This document shows, piece by piece, positions 1 to 9,117 of a DNA stretch of 64,000 nt. Location: NCBI RefSeq assembly GCF_002355635.1, contig NZ_AP017558.1, positions 496,001 through 560,000 on the forward strand, read 5' to 3'. Origin of the DNA: Halopenitus persicus (lineage in GTDB: Archaea; Halobacteriota; Halobacteria; Halobacteriales; Haloferacaceae). The notes beneath the pieces were generated by a model. It did no database searches, was not told the origin of the DNA, and worked only from the letters and a program-made list of their open reading frames with translations. The stretch's first letter is position 1; each line of letters opens with the position of its first letter. The translations under genes were made by a program, and so were the position numbers.

Positions 1-447
1 TCCGTGCTCGTCGATCTCGCCCTTGACGATCCGGGTCGAGGAGATCCGCTGACCATCCTCTGCGGGAACGTGGTCGACGACGACCACCTCGAGGGGGTCG
101 TGGCCGGCCTCGCGCCGGAGATCGTTGATCCGCTCCCCGCCGTCCTTCGTCTCCGGGGAGACGATCAGCGCGTCGAACTGCGGCTCGGTGGCGATGCCGG
201 TCGGCTCCGTGAGCTCACGCACCGCGTACTCGCGGTCGTACTCCGCGGCGAGCGGCTCGAGTTCGGCCTCGAGGTCGCGTTCTCGCTCCGTGAACGGGCG
301 GACGTACCGCTCGACGTGGCGCGTCTTCGGCGCGAGGTCGTCGCTCGTCAGCCCCACGGTCACGTCCCCGAGCTCGAAGGCGCGCTCGAACAGCTTCCGG
401 TGGCCGTCGTGGATCGGATCGAACGTGCCACCTAACGCGACGTCCAT
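1..447 (-). CDS. coaD: Phosphopantetheine adenylyltransferase, archaeal type (3' end outside window)
   Basis: Transfers AMP from ATP to 4'-phosphopantetheine, the penultimate step of coenzyme A synthesis, in the cytoplasm. The protein opens with a nucleotidyltransferase motif, GGTFDPIHDGH, at residues 6-16 (the HxGH box), and the second catalytic motif ISSTRIV lies about residue 136, as in archaeal PPAT (COG1019). The ATG at 447 leaves no room for a longer N-terminus before the signature. There are 149 codons in the window with no stop, so only the C-terminus is missing beyond the left edge. It is divergent in spirit from nothing here: the next gene downstream of the start is transcribed in the same direction 73 bp away. 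Family assignment is secure. Confidence 0.92.
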   Translation of the reverse strand, partial: MDVALGGTFDPIHDGHRKLFERAFELGDVTVGLTSDDLAPKTRHVERYVRPFTERERDLEAELEPLAAEYDREYAVRELTEPTGIATEPQFDALIVSPETKDGGERINDLRREAGHDPLEVVVVDHVPAEDGQRISSTRIVKGEIDEHG

Positions 448-520
448 ACCCGCCCGTCGCGTCGGCGCACCTTAAAAGGTCCCGAACCGTCCTCGACGGT
501 CAGGCCGAACGTCCTCGGCG

Positions 521-1153
521 CTAGGCCGTCTCGTCGGCGTCGGTCGCGTCGTCCGCATCGGCGCCCGTGTCGGCGTTCCCGTCGTCCGCATCGGTCTCCG
601 CGGTCGCCTCGCTGCCCTCGACGGAGATCTGTACCGGCTCGCTGTCGGCGTCGCCGGGATCGTCGCCGAGTCGCTGGTCGAGGTTGAAGACCGTGTTCAG
701 CTCCGACTGAACCTGCCCGACCACGCTACGGACGAGCTCGCTCGGGGCGATCGCCTCGTACTCGTAGGGGTTGTTCCCGGCGCCCTCGCTTTCCCGCTTC
801 CCGCGCTCGACGGTCTCCTCCTCGTGGAGTTCCGCCAGCGCCTCCCGAACCGTGCTCGGGTACAGCCCGGTCCCGTCGGCGATCTCGTCGCTGGTGCTGT
901 GCGGATGGTCGCGAAGGTAGACGTAGATCCGGGCGCGCGTCTCGGTATCGAGCACCCACGACAGCAGGTCGACGATCCCCTCATCGAACTCCTGGACCGC
1001 CTTGTCGGCGCCCTCGCCGAGCTTCTCGCGCGTCTTGCGGATCTCCTCGCGGGTGCGGTCCGTCGGGGAGGACTCCGCGTCGTCGTCGATGTCCGCGTCG
1101 CCATCGTCGATGCCCGCGTCGTCGGTCGGGGTCGTGTCCTCGTCGGGAGCCAT
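521..1153 (-). CDS. Winged-helix transcriptional regulator with acidic tails
   Basis: Probable DNA-binding regulator. A very acidic N-terminus (about 1-60) precedes a winged-helix fold at about 65-150: RARIYVYLRDHP begins helix 1, TSDEIADGTGLYPSTVREAL is the helix-turn-helix, and ERGKRE with NPYEYEAI forms the wing. This resembles the MarR/TrmB-like regulators common in haloarchaea. A second helix (VVGQVQSELN) could dimerise. The C-terminal 40 residues are Asp/Ala-rich and probably disordered. No effector domain or metal site is visible, so target and signal are unknown. The ATG at 1153 is preceded by a weak T-rich element near 1181. The gene stands alone between coaD and cutA. Confidence 0.8.
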   Translation of the reverse strand: MAPDEDTTPTDDAGIDDGDADIDDDAESSPTDRTREEIRKTREKLGEGADKAVQEFDEGIVDLLSWVLDTETRARIYVYLRDHPHSTSDEIADGTGLYPSTVREALAELHEEETVERGKRESEGAGNNPYEYEAIAPSELVRSVVGQVQSELNTVFNLDQRLGDDPGDADSEPVQISVEGSEATAETDADDGNADTGADADDATDADETA

Positions 1154-1241
1154 TGTCTACCGGTACTCGCCGCTCGGCGGGGAAAAGGGTTTCTCGTCGT
1201 TTCGAAGGGGACGGAAAACGTCGGTCGCGTCGACGTCAACG

Positions 1242-1283
1242 TCGGCCGCGTCTCGCCCTCCATCGGCCGCGTCTCGCCCTCCA
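1242..1283. repeat. Two perfect tandem 21-bp copies in intergenic DNA
   Basis: The unit TCGGCCGCGTCTCGCCCTCC(A) occurs twice head to tail (1242-1262, 1263-1283), with a related fragment starting at 1231. It fills the 177-bp gap upstream of the regulator gene and downstream of cutA. No function is evident; slippage duplication is the simplest reading. Confidence 0.75.
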
Positions 1284-1330
1284 CTGGCCACATCGAGCCG
1301 TCTCCCGGTCGCTCCTCCGGGTCCGGATCG

Positions 1331-1642
1331 TCACTCCTCGACCGCCACGCTCTCGTCGATCCAGGCTGCGAAGGGGGCGTTGACGTCGGCGGCGTCGAAC
1401 CGTTCGATGCAGGGGACGTCGTGAGGATGGAGCTCCCGGATCCGGTCGCCGAGCGCGTCAGCCGCGTCGGCGGTCGTCTTGATCAGCAGGATCGTCTCCT
1501 CGTCGGCGACGACCTCACCGTCCCACCGATAGGTGGACCGACACCGGACGCGGTTCACGCAGGCCGCGAGCCGCTCCTCGACCACCGTCTCGGCGATCCG
1601 GGACGCGTGGTCACGCGGGGCGGTGACGTACAGCGTCGGCAT
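1331..1642 (-). CDS. cutA: CutA divalent-cation tolerance protein
   Basis: Small trimeric CutA1-family protein, linked to copper/divalent-cation tolerance and found in all domains of life; its biochemical role remains uncertain. Visible family features are the start MPTLYVTAPRDHASRIAE, the segment ERLAACVNRV (residues about 22-31), the conserved W in STYRWDGEV, and the C-terminal HPHDVPCIERF with final W at AAWID. At 103 residues it matches the family. I chose ATG 1642; a GTG at 1654 would overlap the preceding gene's stop as GTGA and add only four residues, so it is an alternative. It is probably co-transcribed with the upstream zinc-binding gene. Confidence 0.9.
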   Translation of the reverse strand: MPTLYVTAPRDHASRIAETVVEERLAACVNRVRCRSTYRWDGEVVADEETILLIKTTADAADALGDRIRELHPHDVPCIERFDAADVNAPFAAWIDESVAVEE

Positions 1643-1650
1643 CCCGTCAG

Positions 1651-1857
1651 TCACGGGTCGTGATCGTCCCCGACGTCGACGCCGTCCTCGACGTCCGCGT
1701 CCTCGAAGGGGACGAATTCGCCGTTGATGTCCCACTCGTGGATGCAGAAGGCGTCGCCGACGGCATCGATGCGCCAGGTCTCCCGGTCGTCGTCCCAGCG
1801 TTCGATCCGGCCACAGTTCTCGCAGATTCGTTCTCTCGGGGTTCGTAGTGCGGACAT
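1651..1857 (-). CDS. Small zinc-finger-like protein (68 aa)
   Basis: Short acidic protein with CENCGRIE near residue 12 and a later Cys in FCIHEWDINGEF near residue 38. The CxxC and the C/H pair suggest a haloarchaeal one-metal zinc finger, although a full four-ligand set would need the Cys and His at 38-40. An A-rich element at 1881-1890 (minus strand GTTTTTTGAG) sits about 29 nt upstream of the ATG, consistent with a leaderless start. The stop lies 8 bp before the cutA ATG, so the two are likely one transcript. I do not recognise a named family. Confidence 0.7.
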   Translation of the reverse strand: MSALRTPRERICENCGRIERWDDDRETWRIDAVGDAFCIHEWDINGEFVPFEDADVEDGVDVGDDHDP

Positions 1858-1905
1858 ATACCTGTCACAGGGGGACGCACCTCAAAAAACGTGTCTCCTC
1901 GCCGG

Positions 1906-2109
1906 TCAGGTCGCGTCCTCGACGATCCCGAGCCACTCCACCAGCTCCGCGAAGAGGAACGGCCGAACCGAACAGATCACGCCGAAGGAGGCGAGCAACA
2001 TGCCCTGTATCGGCCAGGACATCATCACCACGATTCCGACGCCGCAGGTCCCGATCCCGAGCAGTCGAGTTAACGCACTGTATACCCGAACGCGCCGTTG
2101 CGTGACCAT
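1906..2109 (-). CDS. Small two-helix membrane protein (67 aa)
   Basis: Starting at the ATG at 2109, the protein begins MVTQRRVRVYSALTRLLG, followed by a hydrophobic helix (about 14-33, rich in G/V/I/M) and a second one (about 36-58). Positive residues at the N-terminus put that end in the cytoplasm. An in-frame ATG at 2175 would add a basic low-complexity stretch and is less likely. There is no recognisable domain. It lies between the cutA unit and the end of the tubulin-cluster operon and is transcribed the same way as both. Confidence 0.55.
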   Translation of the reverse strand: MVTQRRVRVYSALTRLLGIGTCGVGIVVMMSWPIQGMLLASFGVICSVRPFLFAELVEWLGIVEDAT

Positions 2110-2242
2110 TCCTCGTCGTCGCCGTTTCTTCGCTCGGCGGTTACAAAGCCTCATCGGCTTTCGGGCCTCGAACACCGAGGAATCGAACGAGGATCGAACG
2201 CGGCGATCGAGGGCGGAAACCGGACGGGTACCGGCGAGCGAG

Positions 2243-4912
2243 CTACAGCAGGAAGTCGCCGGCCGTTGCTTCCCGTGACTCCTGGATGAAGGTCCGCGCG
2301 TTGAGGACCTCCCGAACCACGAACAGGAGGAACAGGACGGCGAACAGGACGGTCGCGCCGTAGAGCGCGTACCGAAGGATCGTCAGCTGGGTGCCGACGT
2401 CGGTACGGGTCTGCGCGACCGCCTCGGCCTCACCGGCCGCGCCGGCCGCGCGGAACGCGTTTTCGGCCGCCTGCAGATCGCCGGAGACGCTCGCGGCGTG
2501 GGTGTTGACCTCGTCGATCCGCGCCGGATTCAACACGAGCGGCTGCCCGAGGACCGTCAGCGTGGCGTTGGCGGTGAATGACTCGTGAGCGTTCATCGCC
2601 TCGGTGCGGCGGGTCACGCCGGTCGAGACCTGTTGTTGGTACTCCTCGAAGCTCGACTCGGCGGTCGACTCGTACTCCGCGGCCCGGTCGCCGTTCCCGC
2701 GCTGGCGGGCCAGCTCGGCCAGGTTGTCGCTCGCGAAGTGGCGCTCGAGCGCGGTCGCGTCCTCGCTTCCGAGGACCGACTCGTAGTGTGACTGCTGTTC
2801 GTCGACGATCGACGCGACCGGGTCGGCGGACGCCTCGGCCGACCTGGTGAACGCGGCTGCCGTCTCCTCGTCCTCGATGTTCGCCGCGTACTGCTCGATC
2901 ATGTTCCGCGCGATGATCGCGCTCACCACCTCGCGCTGGGCGGCCTCGTAGTTTCCGTCCGACTGGAGCTGCTGGGCGGACTCGACGGAGTCGATGAGCA
3001 CGACGGTGCTCTGGCCGACCGCCAGCGTCCGCTGGATGTCGCCGTTCGAGAAGGACTCGCCCTCCCGCAGGCGACTCTCCATCGACTCGAGCGCGCCGCT
3101 CGTCGACTCCGCGGTCGTCGCCTGCCAGCCCCCCGCGCTCGCCTGCTCGTCGAGGTCGCTGATGATCGCCTCCGGCGAGAGGAGCCTGGCGACCGCCGAA
3201 ACCGTGATGGTCTCCGTCTCGACGCCGGCGGCCGACACCTCGAAGGTCCACGTGTACTCCCGGTAGGCCTCGGCGTCGGTGTCGAACCGGAGCTGGTAGA
3301 CCAGCGGCGCCGACTCACCGGCCGAGATCGAACCGGGCGGCTGCTCGGTCACCTCGAGCCACCGGTCCGGGCCGTCGACGCGCACGATCTCGACGTTCGA
3401 GAGGTCGTTGTATCCCAGCGCCTCCCCGACGTCGATCGTCCGCGTTCGCTGTTCGGTGATCGTCACCTCGCCGAAGCCGACGTCCGACTCGCCGACGGCC
3501 AGGTCCGTGCCGTGTTCGACCTCGATCTCGCGCGTGATCGTCTCGGTCCCCGCATCGCCGGCGTCGACCCGTACCTGGAGGGTGTAAGTTCCCTCCGGCG
3601 TGTCAGGGTCGGCAGCCAGCTGGACCGTCGCCTCTCCCGTTCCCCCGCCGGGAACGGCGCTCGTGGCGTCGACCACGGTCGCCTCGATCCGCGAGTCGCT
3701 CACCGACGCGTCCACCGACTGGACGTTCATCTCGAGGTCGCCGCCGTTCTCGTACTCGACGGTCGCGTCGGTCTGCTGGGCGGAGACCGTGCGCGGCTCG
3801 TCGAACTCGAAGGTGCGCATCGGGACGGTCACGTCCTCGAGGGTCGCCGGATAGATCACCCGCGCCTCGAAGGTGACCGACGTGGCCGGGCTGTCGGGGT
3901 CCGTCCCCGAAACGTCCATCGTGAACCGGAGCGTCTCGTGTTGGGGCGCGTCCTCGTTCGCGGTGATCCGCACGGCGGCCGTATCGGATCCGCCGGCACT
4001 CGTCTCGAATCCACTCTTGTCGAAGGCGATTGACCCATCGGGATCCGAATTACCCGAGATGTCGAGCCCGGAGAGGCCGGTGAAGCCCGCCTGTTCGGTC
4101 ACCCGGAAGTCGGTCGTGGCGCTCGAGCCGACCAGCACGTCGCCGACGTCGACCGTGCCGCCGGAGACGCCGGCGACGGGCGGCTTGCTCACGTCGACCT
4201 CGAAGCTGAAGTCGCCGCCCGACGTTCCGAGGTTGTCCTGCACCGTGCCGCTCACGGTGTGGGTTTCCGCGGTGGCGTCCCGATCGACGGTCACCGTGAG
4301 GTCGATCGTTCCCTGACCGTAGCCGTCGATCCGGGACGGCATTCGGTCGACGCTCACGGAGATCCCCTGTGGCGTATTCACGGAGACGTCCTCGGGGACC
4401 ATCGTTCCTTCCCCGTCGTTGGGGACGGTCAGCTCGACCGTTTCGGTCTGATCGCCGCTGCTCGTGAACACGACGTCGACGTTCTCGCCCGAGACCGACC
4501 CGAACTGCGGTTCCGCCTCAGTGACGGTCAGGTCCAAGCCCTCGGTCGTCGCGGTGCTGCCGTCGTCGTAGTACAGACTGACGGATTCGCTGTAAGTCCC
4601 CTCGGACGCCCTCTGGTCGGCGGTCGCCCTGTAGGAGACGCTGTAGGTTTGGCCCGCCTGCACGGTCATCGGGAGCCGATCGTCGAACGCGAAGGAGACG
4701 TCGCCGCTCGACGGCTCGTCGGCGTTCGTGATCGTGCCGTTCGACGGGGCCGTAAACGTGAACTGCATCGTCGTCGACTCCGACCCGCTGTCGATCGCCG
4801 CGTCGACCGTGACGCTGCCGGAGGCGGCGCCGGCCGGTACCGCGAAGCCAACGAGCACCGCAAGCGCGACGGCGGCGACCGCGAGCCGCCGCACCTCGGA
4901 CGCCTCAGGCAT
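2243..4912 (-). CDS. Large exported protein with beta-sandwich repeats, helical stalk and C-terminal anchor (last gene of tubulin cluster)
   Basis: 889-residue surface protein. A Sec-type signal peptide (about 8-30, ending AVPAGAASG) is followed by Ser/Thr/Asp-rich beta-sandwich segments from about 30 to 580 that resemble CARDB/abnormal-spindle-like domains (recurring pattern: VxVGDVLVGSSATTDFRV, VGFGEVTITEQRTRTIDV). A helical Ala/Glu-rich region (about 590-850) leads to one transmembrane helix (about 853-878, LYGATVLFAVLFLLFVV) and a short basic-then-acidic tail. The bulk is therefore outside the cell. It overlaps the upstream gene by 8 bp, supporting co-translation. No enzyme motif is visible; a structural or adhesin-like role in the tubulin-associated complex is inferred from context only. 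Confidence 0.8.
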   Translation of the reverse strand: MPEASEVRRLAVAAVALAVLVGFAVPAGAASGSVTVDAAIDSGSESTTMQFTFTAPSNGTITNADEPSSGDVSFAFDDRLPMTVQAGQTYSVSYRATADQRASEGTYSESVSLYYDDGSTATTEGLDLTVTEAEPQFGSVSGENVDVVFTSSGDQTETVELTVPNDGEGTMVPEDVSVNTPQGISVSVDRMPSRIDGYGQGTIDLTVTVDRDATAETHTVSGTVQDNLGTSGGDFSFEVDVSKPPVAGVSGGTVDVGDVLVGSSATTDFRVTEQAGFTGLSGLDISGNSDPDGSIAFDKSGFETSAGGSDTAAVRITANEDAPQHETLRFTMDVSGTDPDSPATSVTFEARVIYPATLEDVTVPMRTFEFDEPRTVSAQQTDATVEYENGGDLEMNVQSVDASVSDSRIEATVVDATSAVPGGGTGEATVQLAADPDTPEGTYTLQVRVDAGDAGTETITREIEVEHGTDLAVGESDVGFGEVTITEQRTRTIDVGEALGYNDLSNVEIVRVDGPDRWLEVTEQPPGSISAGESAPLVYQLRFDTDAEAYREYTWTFEVSAAGVETETITVSAVARLLSPEAIISDLDEQASAGGWQATTAESTSGALESMESRLREGESFSNGDIQRTLAVGQSTVVLIDSVESAQQLQSDGNYEAAQREVVSAIIARNMIEQYAANIEDEETAAAFTRSAEASADPVASIVDEQQSHYESVLGSEDATALERHFASDNLAELARQRGNGDRAAEYESTAESSFEEYQQQVSTGVTRRTEAMNAHESFTANATLTVLGQPLVLNPARIDEVNTHAASVSGDLQAAENAFRAAGAAGEAEAVAQTRTDVGTQLTILRYALYGATVLFAVLFLLFVVREVLNARTFIQESREATAGDFLL

Positions 4913-5888
4913 CGTCCACCTCCAGGGGCGTCACGATCTCGTCGAGGGCGCTCGTGTGGACGTCGCTGCCCCACACCGAGATCCGCCAGACCACGCCGGC
5001 GGCGACGGCGACGAAGAGGCCAGCGTAGAGGAACGCGAGGATCGCGCTCGCGACCCCGGCCGATATCATCGCGGTGAACGCCCGGCTCTCGAGCTGCGCG
5101 GCCCCGCTCGCGTCCTCGCTCAATCCGTGTTCCTCGGCGATCGCCGCGGCCTCGCTCGCGTCCCCGTGGGCCCCCATCGCCGCCGTGTACTCGCTCACTG
5201 CCCCGAAGGGTCCGGAAAGGACGTAGTCGGTCGTTCCCTCGCAGGCCGCGCCACACCCCTCGAGGTACGCGTTCGCGTCGCTCACGAGCGCGTCGTGTCG
5301 CTGCATGTCGCGTTCGTACTCCGCGAGCAGCTGGTCGCGCTCGAGCTGGGCGTCCGCGAAGCGCTCGGACTCCCCGGCGCCGTCGAACGCCCGGACCGAC
5401 GCGTTGAGCAGCTCCAGCCGTCGCGGCGTCGACTCCGCCTGCTGGGCCTGCTCGTAGAGGACCTCCGCCTGCGTCGCGTAGAACCGCTCCAGCGCGACCG
5501 TCCCGAGCCCGGCGTAGGTCTCCCCGCCGGCCTCCGAGAGCTGATCGAGGTGGCGTTGCGCCTCGTCGGCGTGGTCGACGCTCGCGACGGGGTCGTCCTG
5601 TGCGGTCCCGTAGGCCTCCTGGAACGCCAGGATCGCGTTCAGGAGGTGATGCATCCGTGCGTCCATCTCGCCGTCGAACTCCTCGGCCGTCTGCAGCTCG
5701 ACGACCGCCTGGCTCCGCGCCAGGTCGAGCTCCGTGTACTCCGTCAACGCGTCCGCGTTCCGGAGGTCGTTCAGCTGGTTGAGGTACTCGTCGGCGGAGC
5801 CGTGGTCCGCCGAGGCCCCCGTGGCGGCGAGCGCGGTCAGCGCGAGCAGCGATACGCCGATGACGATGAGTGATCTTCGCGTTGCCAT
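4905..5888 (-). CDS. Exported helical protein with C-terminal membrane anchor
   Basis: 327 residues. A signal peptide (about 1-27, ending ATGASA) precedes an all-helical extracellular region in which Glu, Ala, Gln and Leu dominate (about 30-260), containing a Cys pair in EGCGAACEG that could form a disulphide. One transmembrane helix lies at about 272-300 (SAILAFLYAGLFVAVAAGVV), with a short cytoplasmic tail. The architecture (signal, helical stalk, single C-terminal anchor) mirrors the C-terminal half of the next protein, encoded 8 bp into its end. The start is 1 bp beyond the preceding stop. No known domain recognised; I infer it is a subunit of the envelope part of the tubulin-cluster machine. 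Confidence 0.78.
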   Translation of the reverse strand: MATRRSLIVIGVSLLALTALAATGASADHGSADEYLNQLNDLRNADALTEYTELDLARSQAVVELQTAEEFDGEMDARMHHLLNAILAFQEAYGTAQDDPVASVDHADEAQRHLDQLSEAGGETYAGLGTVALERFYATQAEVLYEQAQQAESTPRRLELLNASVRAFDGAGESERFADAQLERDQLLAEYERDMQRHDALVSDANAYLEGCGAACEGTTDYVLSGPFGAVSEYTAAMGAHGDASEAAAIAEEHGLSEDASGAAQLESRAFTAMISAGVASAILAFLYAGLFVAVAAGVVWRISVWGSDVHTSALDEIVTPLEVDDA

Positions 5889-5889
5889 G

Positions 5890-8800
5890 TCAGAACACCG
5901 TTTCCTCCAGTCGGTCCACGAGCGCGGGGTGGTCGAACACGCGCCGGACCGCGTCGAGCATCCAGGTGGCCACCACGAACTGGACGCGCTTCTCGGTCCG
6001 CGTCTCCCCGGGGTTGCTCGACAGGTGGTCCCTGATCCGGTCGTACTGTTCGCGGACCGGCGAGACGGTCGACACCTCCCCGCGCCGCTCGCTCAGGAAC
6101 GCCTCGGTCTCCTCGAGCCGGTCCGCCGTCAGCCCGCGGTGGTCGGCACGCTCGGCCGCCACCACCGCGATCAACTCCTCAAGCATCGCAGTTCGTTGGT
6201 CGTCGCCCTGCCCCGAACGCCGGCTGCCGGCGCGTCGGCCGGACCCGCGGCCGGACCGTCCGTCGGCCCCGCGACCGGAGCGCCGGTCGCCACGACCACG
6301 TCGTTCGTCGCCGCTCCCGCCGTCGCCGCTCCCGCCGTCACCGCTTCCGCCGTCGCCGTTCTCGAGGACCGCCGGATCGCCATCCCAGCGGATGCGCTCG
6401 TTGCGCAGCGCGGAACACGCGCCGAACAGGTCGACGTTCTGCTTCGTCGTCATCGCGTCGCGGGTGTACTCGATCGCGTCCGCCACCGCCGAGAGGACGG
6501 CCTCCGTCACCTCGTCGGGGTCGACGCCGTGTTCGACGAACAGCAGCCCCTGGTCGGGGAACGCCGAGAGGAGATCCAGCGTCGCCGTGAGCACGCTCCC
6601 GTAGTAGTACTGGATCGCGCCGTCGCGGTTCGACCGGGTCAGGTCAGCGATCTCCTCGTTGAGCTCGTCGATCCGGGACCGGTACGGCGCGAGATCGAAG
6701 TCGAAGTTCCCGTCGATCGAGACGCGCCGCGGCTCGTCGGGCACCACCGCGACGTCCTCCTCGTCGACGTCGACGATCGCGTCCGAGGTGAACGACGCCG
6801 TGACCCGGTATTCCCCGATCACGAGGTCGTCGATCGTCACCTCCCCGTCCGCACCGCTGCGCGTCTCCGTGCCGCCGTCGTTGGCGCGTGGGAACTCCCC
6901 GGCCGGCCGGATCGACACGGGAACGTTGCCCGCGGCTTGCCCGTCGATGCTGGTTTCGACGGTGAGCGTGCCCGTCTTCGGCGCCAGCCCGATCGACTGC
7001 TGGAGGCCCGTCTCGGCGGGCTCATAGCGGTCGTGTTCGACCTCGAGGGTCACGGAATCGGGGTCGACCGACGGCGGCAACTCGATGGTCGTCGTGCCGT
7101 CATGGTCGGTTCGCAGCTCGTCGCCGTCCACGTCGGTCGTGATGACGTCCTCCGGCGTCAGACAGCGGATCTCCGCGTCAGCGATGCGTTGGTCCTCGTC
7201 GCGGGCGCTGTGGACGGTGATCGTCCCCTGCTGGGGCGGCACCTGCACCCGGATCGACTCCTGGCCGCTCGGGAGCGTCGTGCCCGTGTCGCTCCCGTCG
7301 ACGCTCACGTAGTACTGTTGGCTCGGGACGTGAACCTCCCCGCCGCCGGCGATCTGCTTCTTTTGCGGCTTCATCGCGTTCGCCATCCGGCCGGTCGGCT
7401 CGAAGACGACGGTTCGCGTCGCGTCGACGGGGTCGCCGTTGGCGTCGACGAGGGCGACGTCGACCGACGTCATGCTGCTCCCGCCGCCGGGCGACCCGGC
7501 CCGACCGCGTCCGCCGGAACCGTCGGATCCGTTTGAGTCGCTCGAGCCGGTCAGTTTGAGGACGACGATCCCGCCCATAACGACCACGGCGAGGAAGGCG
7601 ATGATGAACTGCCCGATCATCGAGCTGAAGAACGACGTCGCCATCCCGACCAGCCCGAGTCCTCCACCGACGCCGCCGGTGAGGGGTTCGACGTCGGTGT
7701 CGGCGTTCGCCGACCCGCCGATCGACGCGGCGGCGGTCGCGTTCTCGTCGGTGACGATCAACAGCTCGTGGCCGCCGCCGGTGAGCGCGTAGCCGGCCTC
7801 CGGGAACGCAAGCGTTCCGTTCTCGGCGTCCGCGGGGACGTCCTCGATCAGGACGAGCTTGCGTGATCCGTCGTGCGCCCAGGAGACGTAGACGTCGACC
7901 GGCAGCGACGAGGCCTGACTTCCGTTCCCGTCGCTCTCGTTACCGCCCCCGGCCGTTCCGCTCTCCCCGAGCGCGTCGCCGAGTCCGTCGACGGTGACGA
8001 TGGAGGTGTTCGCGTCCAGGCTTGCGTCGAGCACCGAGCTCTCGATCGTCGTCGTCCCCGAGCCGATCGTCCCGCCGTCGCCCTCGATCGTGACCGTCGC
8101 CTCGGAGCCCGGTGCGCCCAGCACGAGGTTCCCGGCGGAGAACCGTATCTCCCCGCCGGTCTCGGCCGTGACGCGGCGCGTCGTGGTCGGGGCCCGGTCG
8201 CCGATCGTTCCCTCGATCGTGACGACGTACTCGTCCCCGCTCACGATCAGCGGGTGCATCACCGCGATCTCGTCGCCGTTCAAAAGCACGCGCGGATCGC
8301 CGGCGATGGCCGACGGCGAAACCGTGACCGGGGTACCGACCCGGGGAGCGTCAGCCGCGTCGGCGGCGCCGATCTCGACGTCCTCGCCGGTCCGTATCAG
8401 CGAGTCGAAGCCCGACGAACGGACGAACCGGAGCCGGTCCGGCCCGTCGTCGCCCGCCGGACCGATCCGGGTCGCGTAGACGTTCGCGTTCTGATCGCCC
8501 GCCGAGAGGGAGAAGAGCAGGTCTCCGTCGAGTCCGACCGACTGCTCGATCGGCACGACGAGCCGGTTCTGATCGTCGAAGGCGGCGCCGTCGCTCACGA
8601 GGTCGACGTACCACAGGTCGCCCTGGCCGTCGCCGAGCAGTTCTCCGTCGGCGCTCCGCGTGACCTCGACCGTCGCGTCCGAGAGGTCGCCGAAGGACCG
8701 CTCGGTCAGGTCGACGTCGTAGGTGTAGATTCCGTTCTCCGTCTCCTCGAATTCGAGGTTCTCGTAGGGTTCGGCGTCGGCGACCGTGACGGTCACGTTC

Positions 8801-9117
8801 GTGTCGTTGCCCTCGAAGGCGGCCTCGGAGACGGAGACCTCGAGGGTCGTTCCGTCGAGCGTGAACGAGAGGTTCGACCCCCGATACGTGTCGTTCGCTT
8901 CCACGGCTGTCGGTCCCGGAGTGCCCGTCGCGTCGATGGCTGCGATGTCGGCCGCCCCGACCGACGATCCGGTCGGTCCGGCCGCCGCTCCCGGGACGGG
9001 CGATCGATCGCCCGCGTCGACGCCGAGCGCCGCTCCGGCGACCGGCGCGATCGACAGCGCCGCGACGACCAGGAGGGTGAACGCGACCGCGTCGATGCGT
9101 GTCCGGGTCCGCGTCAT
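5890..9117 (-). CDS. Membrane-spanning protein with large external and large cytoplasmic halves
   Basis: 1075 residues. Signal peptide about 8-30; an extracellular half (about 31-480) of beta-rich, acidic sequence; one transmembrane helix at about 499-522 (FIIAFLAVVVMGGIVVLKL); then some 550 residues predicted cytoplasmic. The inner half shows successive beta-sandwich segments like CarboxypepD_reg/prealbumin domains (about 550-820, e.g. TITVHSARDEDQRIADAEI and DGEVTIDDLVIGEYRVTASF), a helical region, a GDGGS tandem repeat near 905 joined to an Arg/Gly-rich linker, and a C-terminal helical domain. It directly abuts the upstream tubulin-like gene with no gap. Its topology makes it the best candidate for a physical link between cytoplasmic GTPases and external subunits. 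Function unknown. Confidence 0.8.
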   Translation of the reverse strand: MTRTRTRIDAVAFTLLVVAALSIAPVAGAALGVDAGDRSPVPGAAAGPTGSSVGAADIAAIDATGTPGPTAVEANDTYRGSNLSFTLDGTTLEVSVSEAAFEGNDTNVTVTVADAEPYENLEFEETENGIYTYDVDLTERSFGDLSDATVEVTRSADGELLGDGQGDLWYVDLVSDGAAFDDQNRLVVPIEQSVGLDGDLLFSLSAGDQNANVYATRIGPAGDDGPDRLRFVRSSGFDSLIRTGEDVEIGAADAADAPRVGTPVTVSPSAIAGDPRVLLNGDEIAVMHPLIVSGDEYVVTIEGTIGDRAPTTTRRVTAETGGEIRFSAGNLVLGAPGSEATVTIEGDGGTIGSGTTTIESSVLDASLDANTSIVTVDGLGDALGESGTAGGGNESDGNGSQASSLPVDVYVSWAHDGSRKLVLIEDVPADAENGTLAFPEAGYALTGGGHELLIVTDENATAAASIGGSANADTDVEPLTGGVGGGLGLVGMATSFFSSMIGQFIIAFLAVVVMGGIVVLKLTGSSDSNGSDGSGGRGRAGSPGGGSSMTSVDVALVDANGDPVDATRTVVFEPTGRMANAMKPQKKQIAGGGEVHVPSQQYYVSVDGSDTGTTLPSGQESIRVQVPPQQGTITVHSARDEDQRIADAEIRCLTPEDVITTDVDGDELRTDHDGTTTIELPPSVDPDSVTLEVEHDRYEPAETGLQQSIGLAPKTGTLTVETSIDGQAAGNVPVSIRPAGEFPRANDGGTETRSGADGEVTIDDLVIGEYRVTASFTSDAIVDVDEEDVAVVPDEPRRVSIDGNFDFDLAPYRSRIDELNEEIADLTRSNRDGAIQYYYGSVLTATLDLLSAFPDQGLLFVEHGVDPDEVTEAVLSAVADAIEYTRDAMTTKQNVDLFGACSALRNERIRWDGDPAVLENGDGGSGDGGSGDGGSGDERRGRGDRRSGRGADGRSGRGSGRRAGSRRSGQGDDQRTAMLEELIAVVAAERADHRGLTADRLEETEAFLSERRGEVSTVSPVREQYDRIRDHLSSNPGETRTEKRVQFVVATWMLDAVRRVFDHPALVDRLEETVF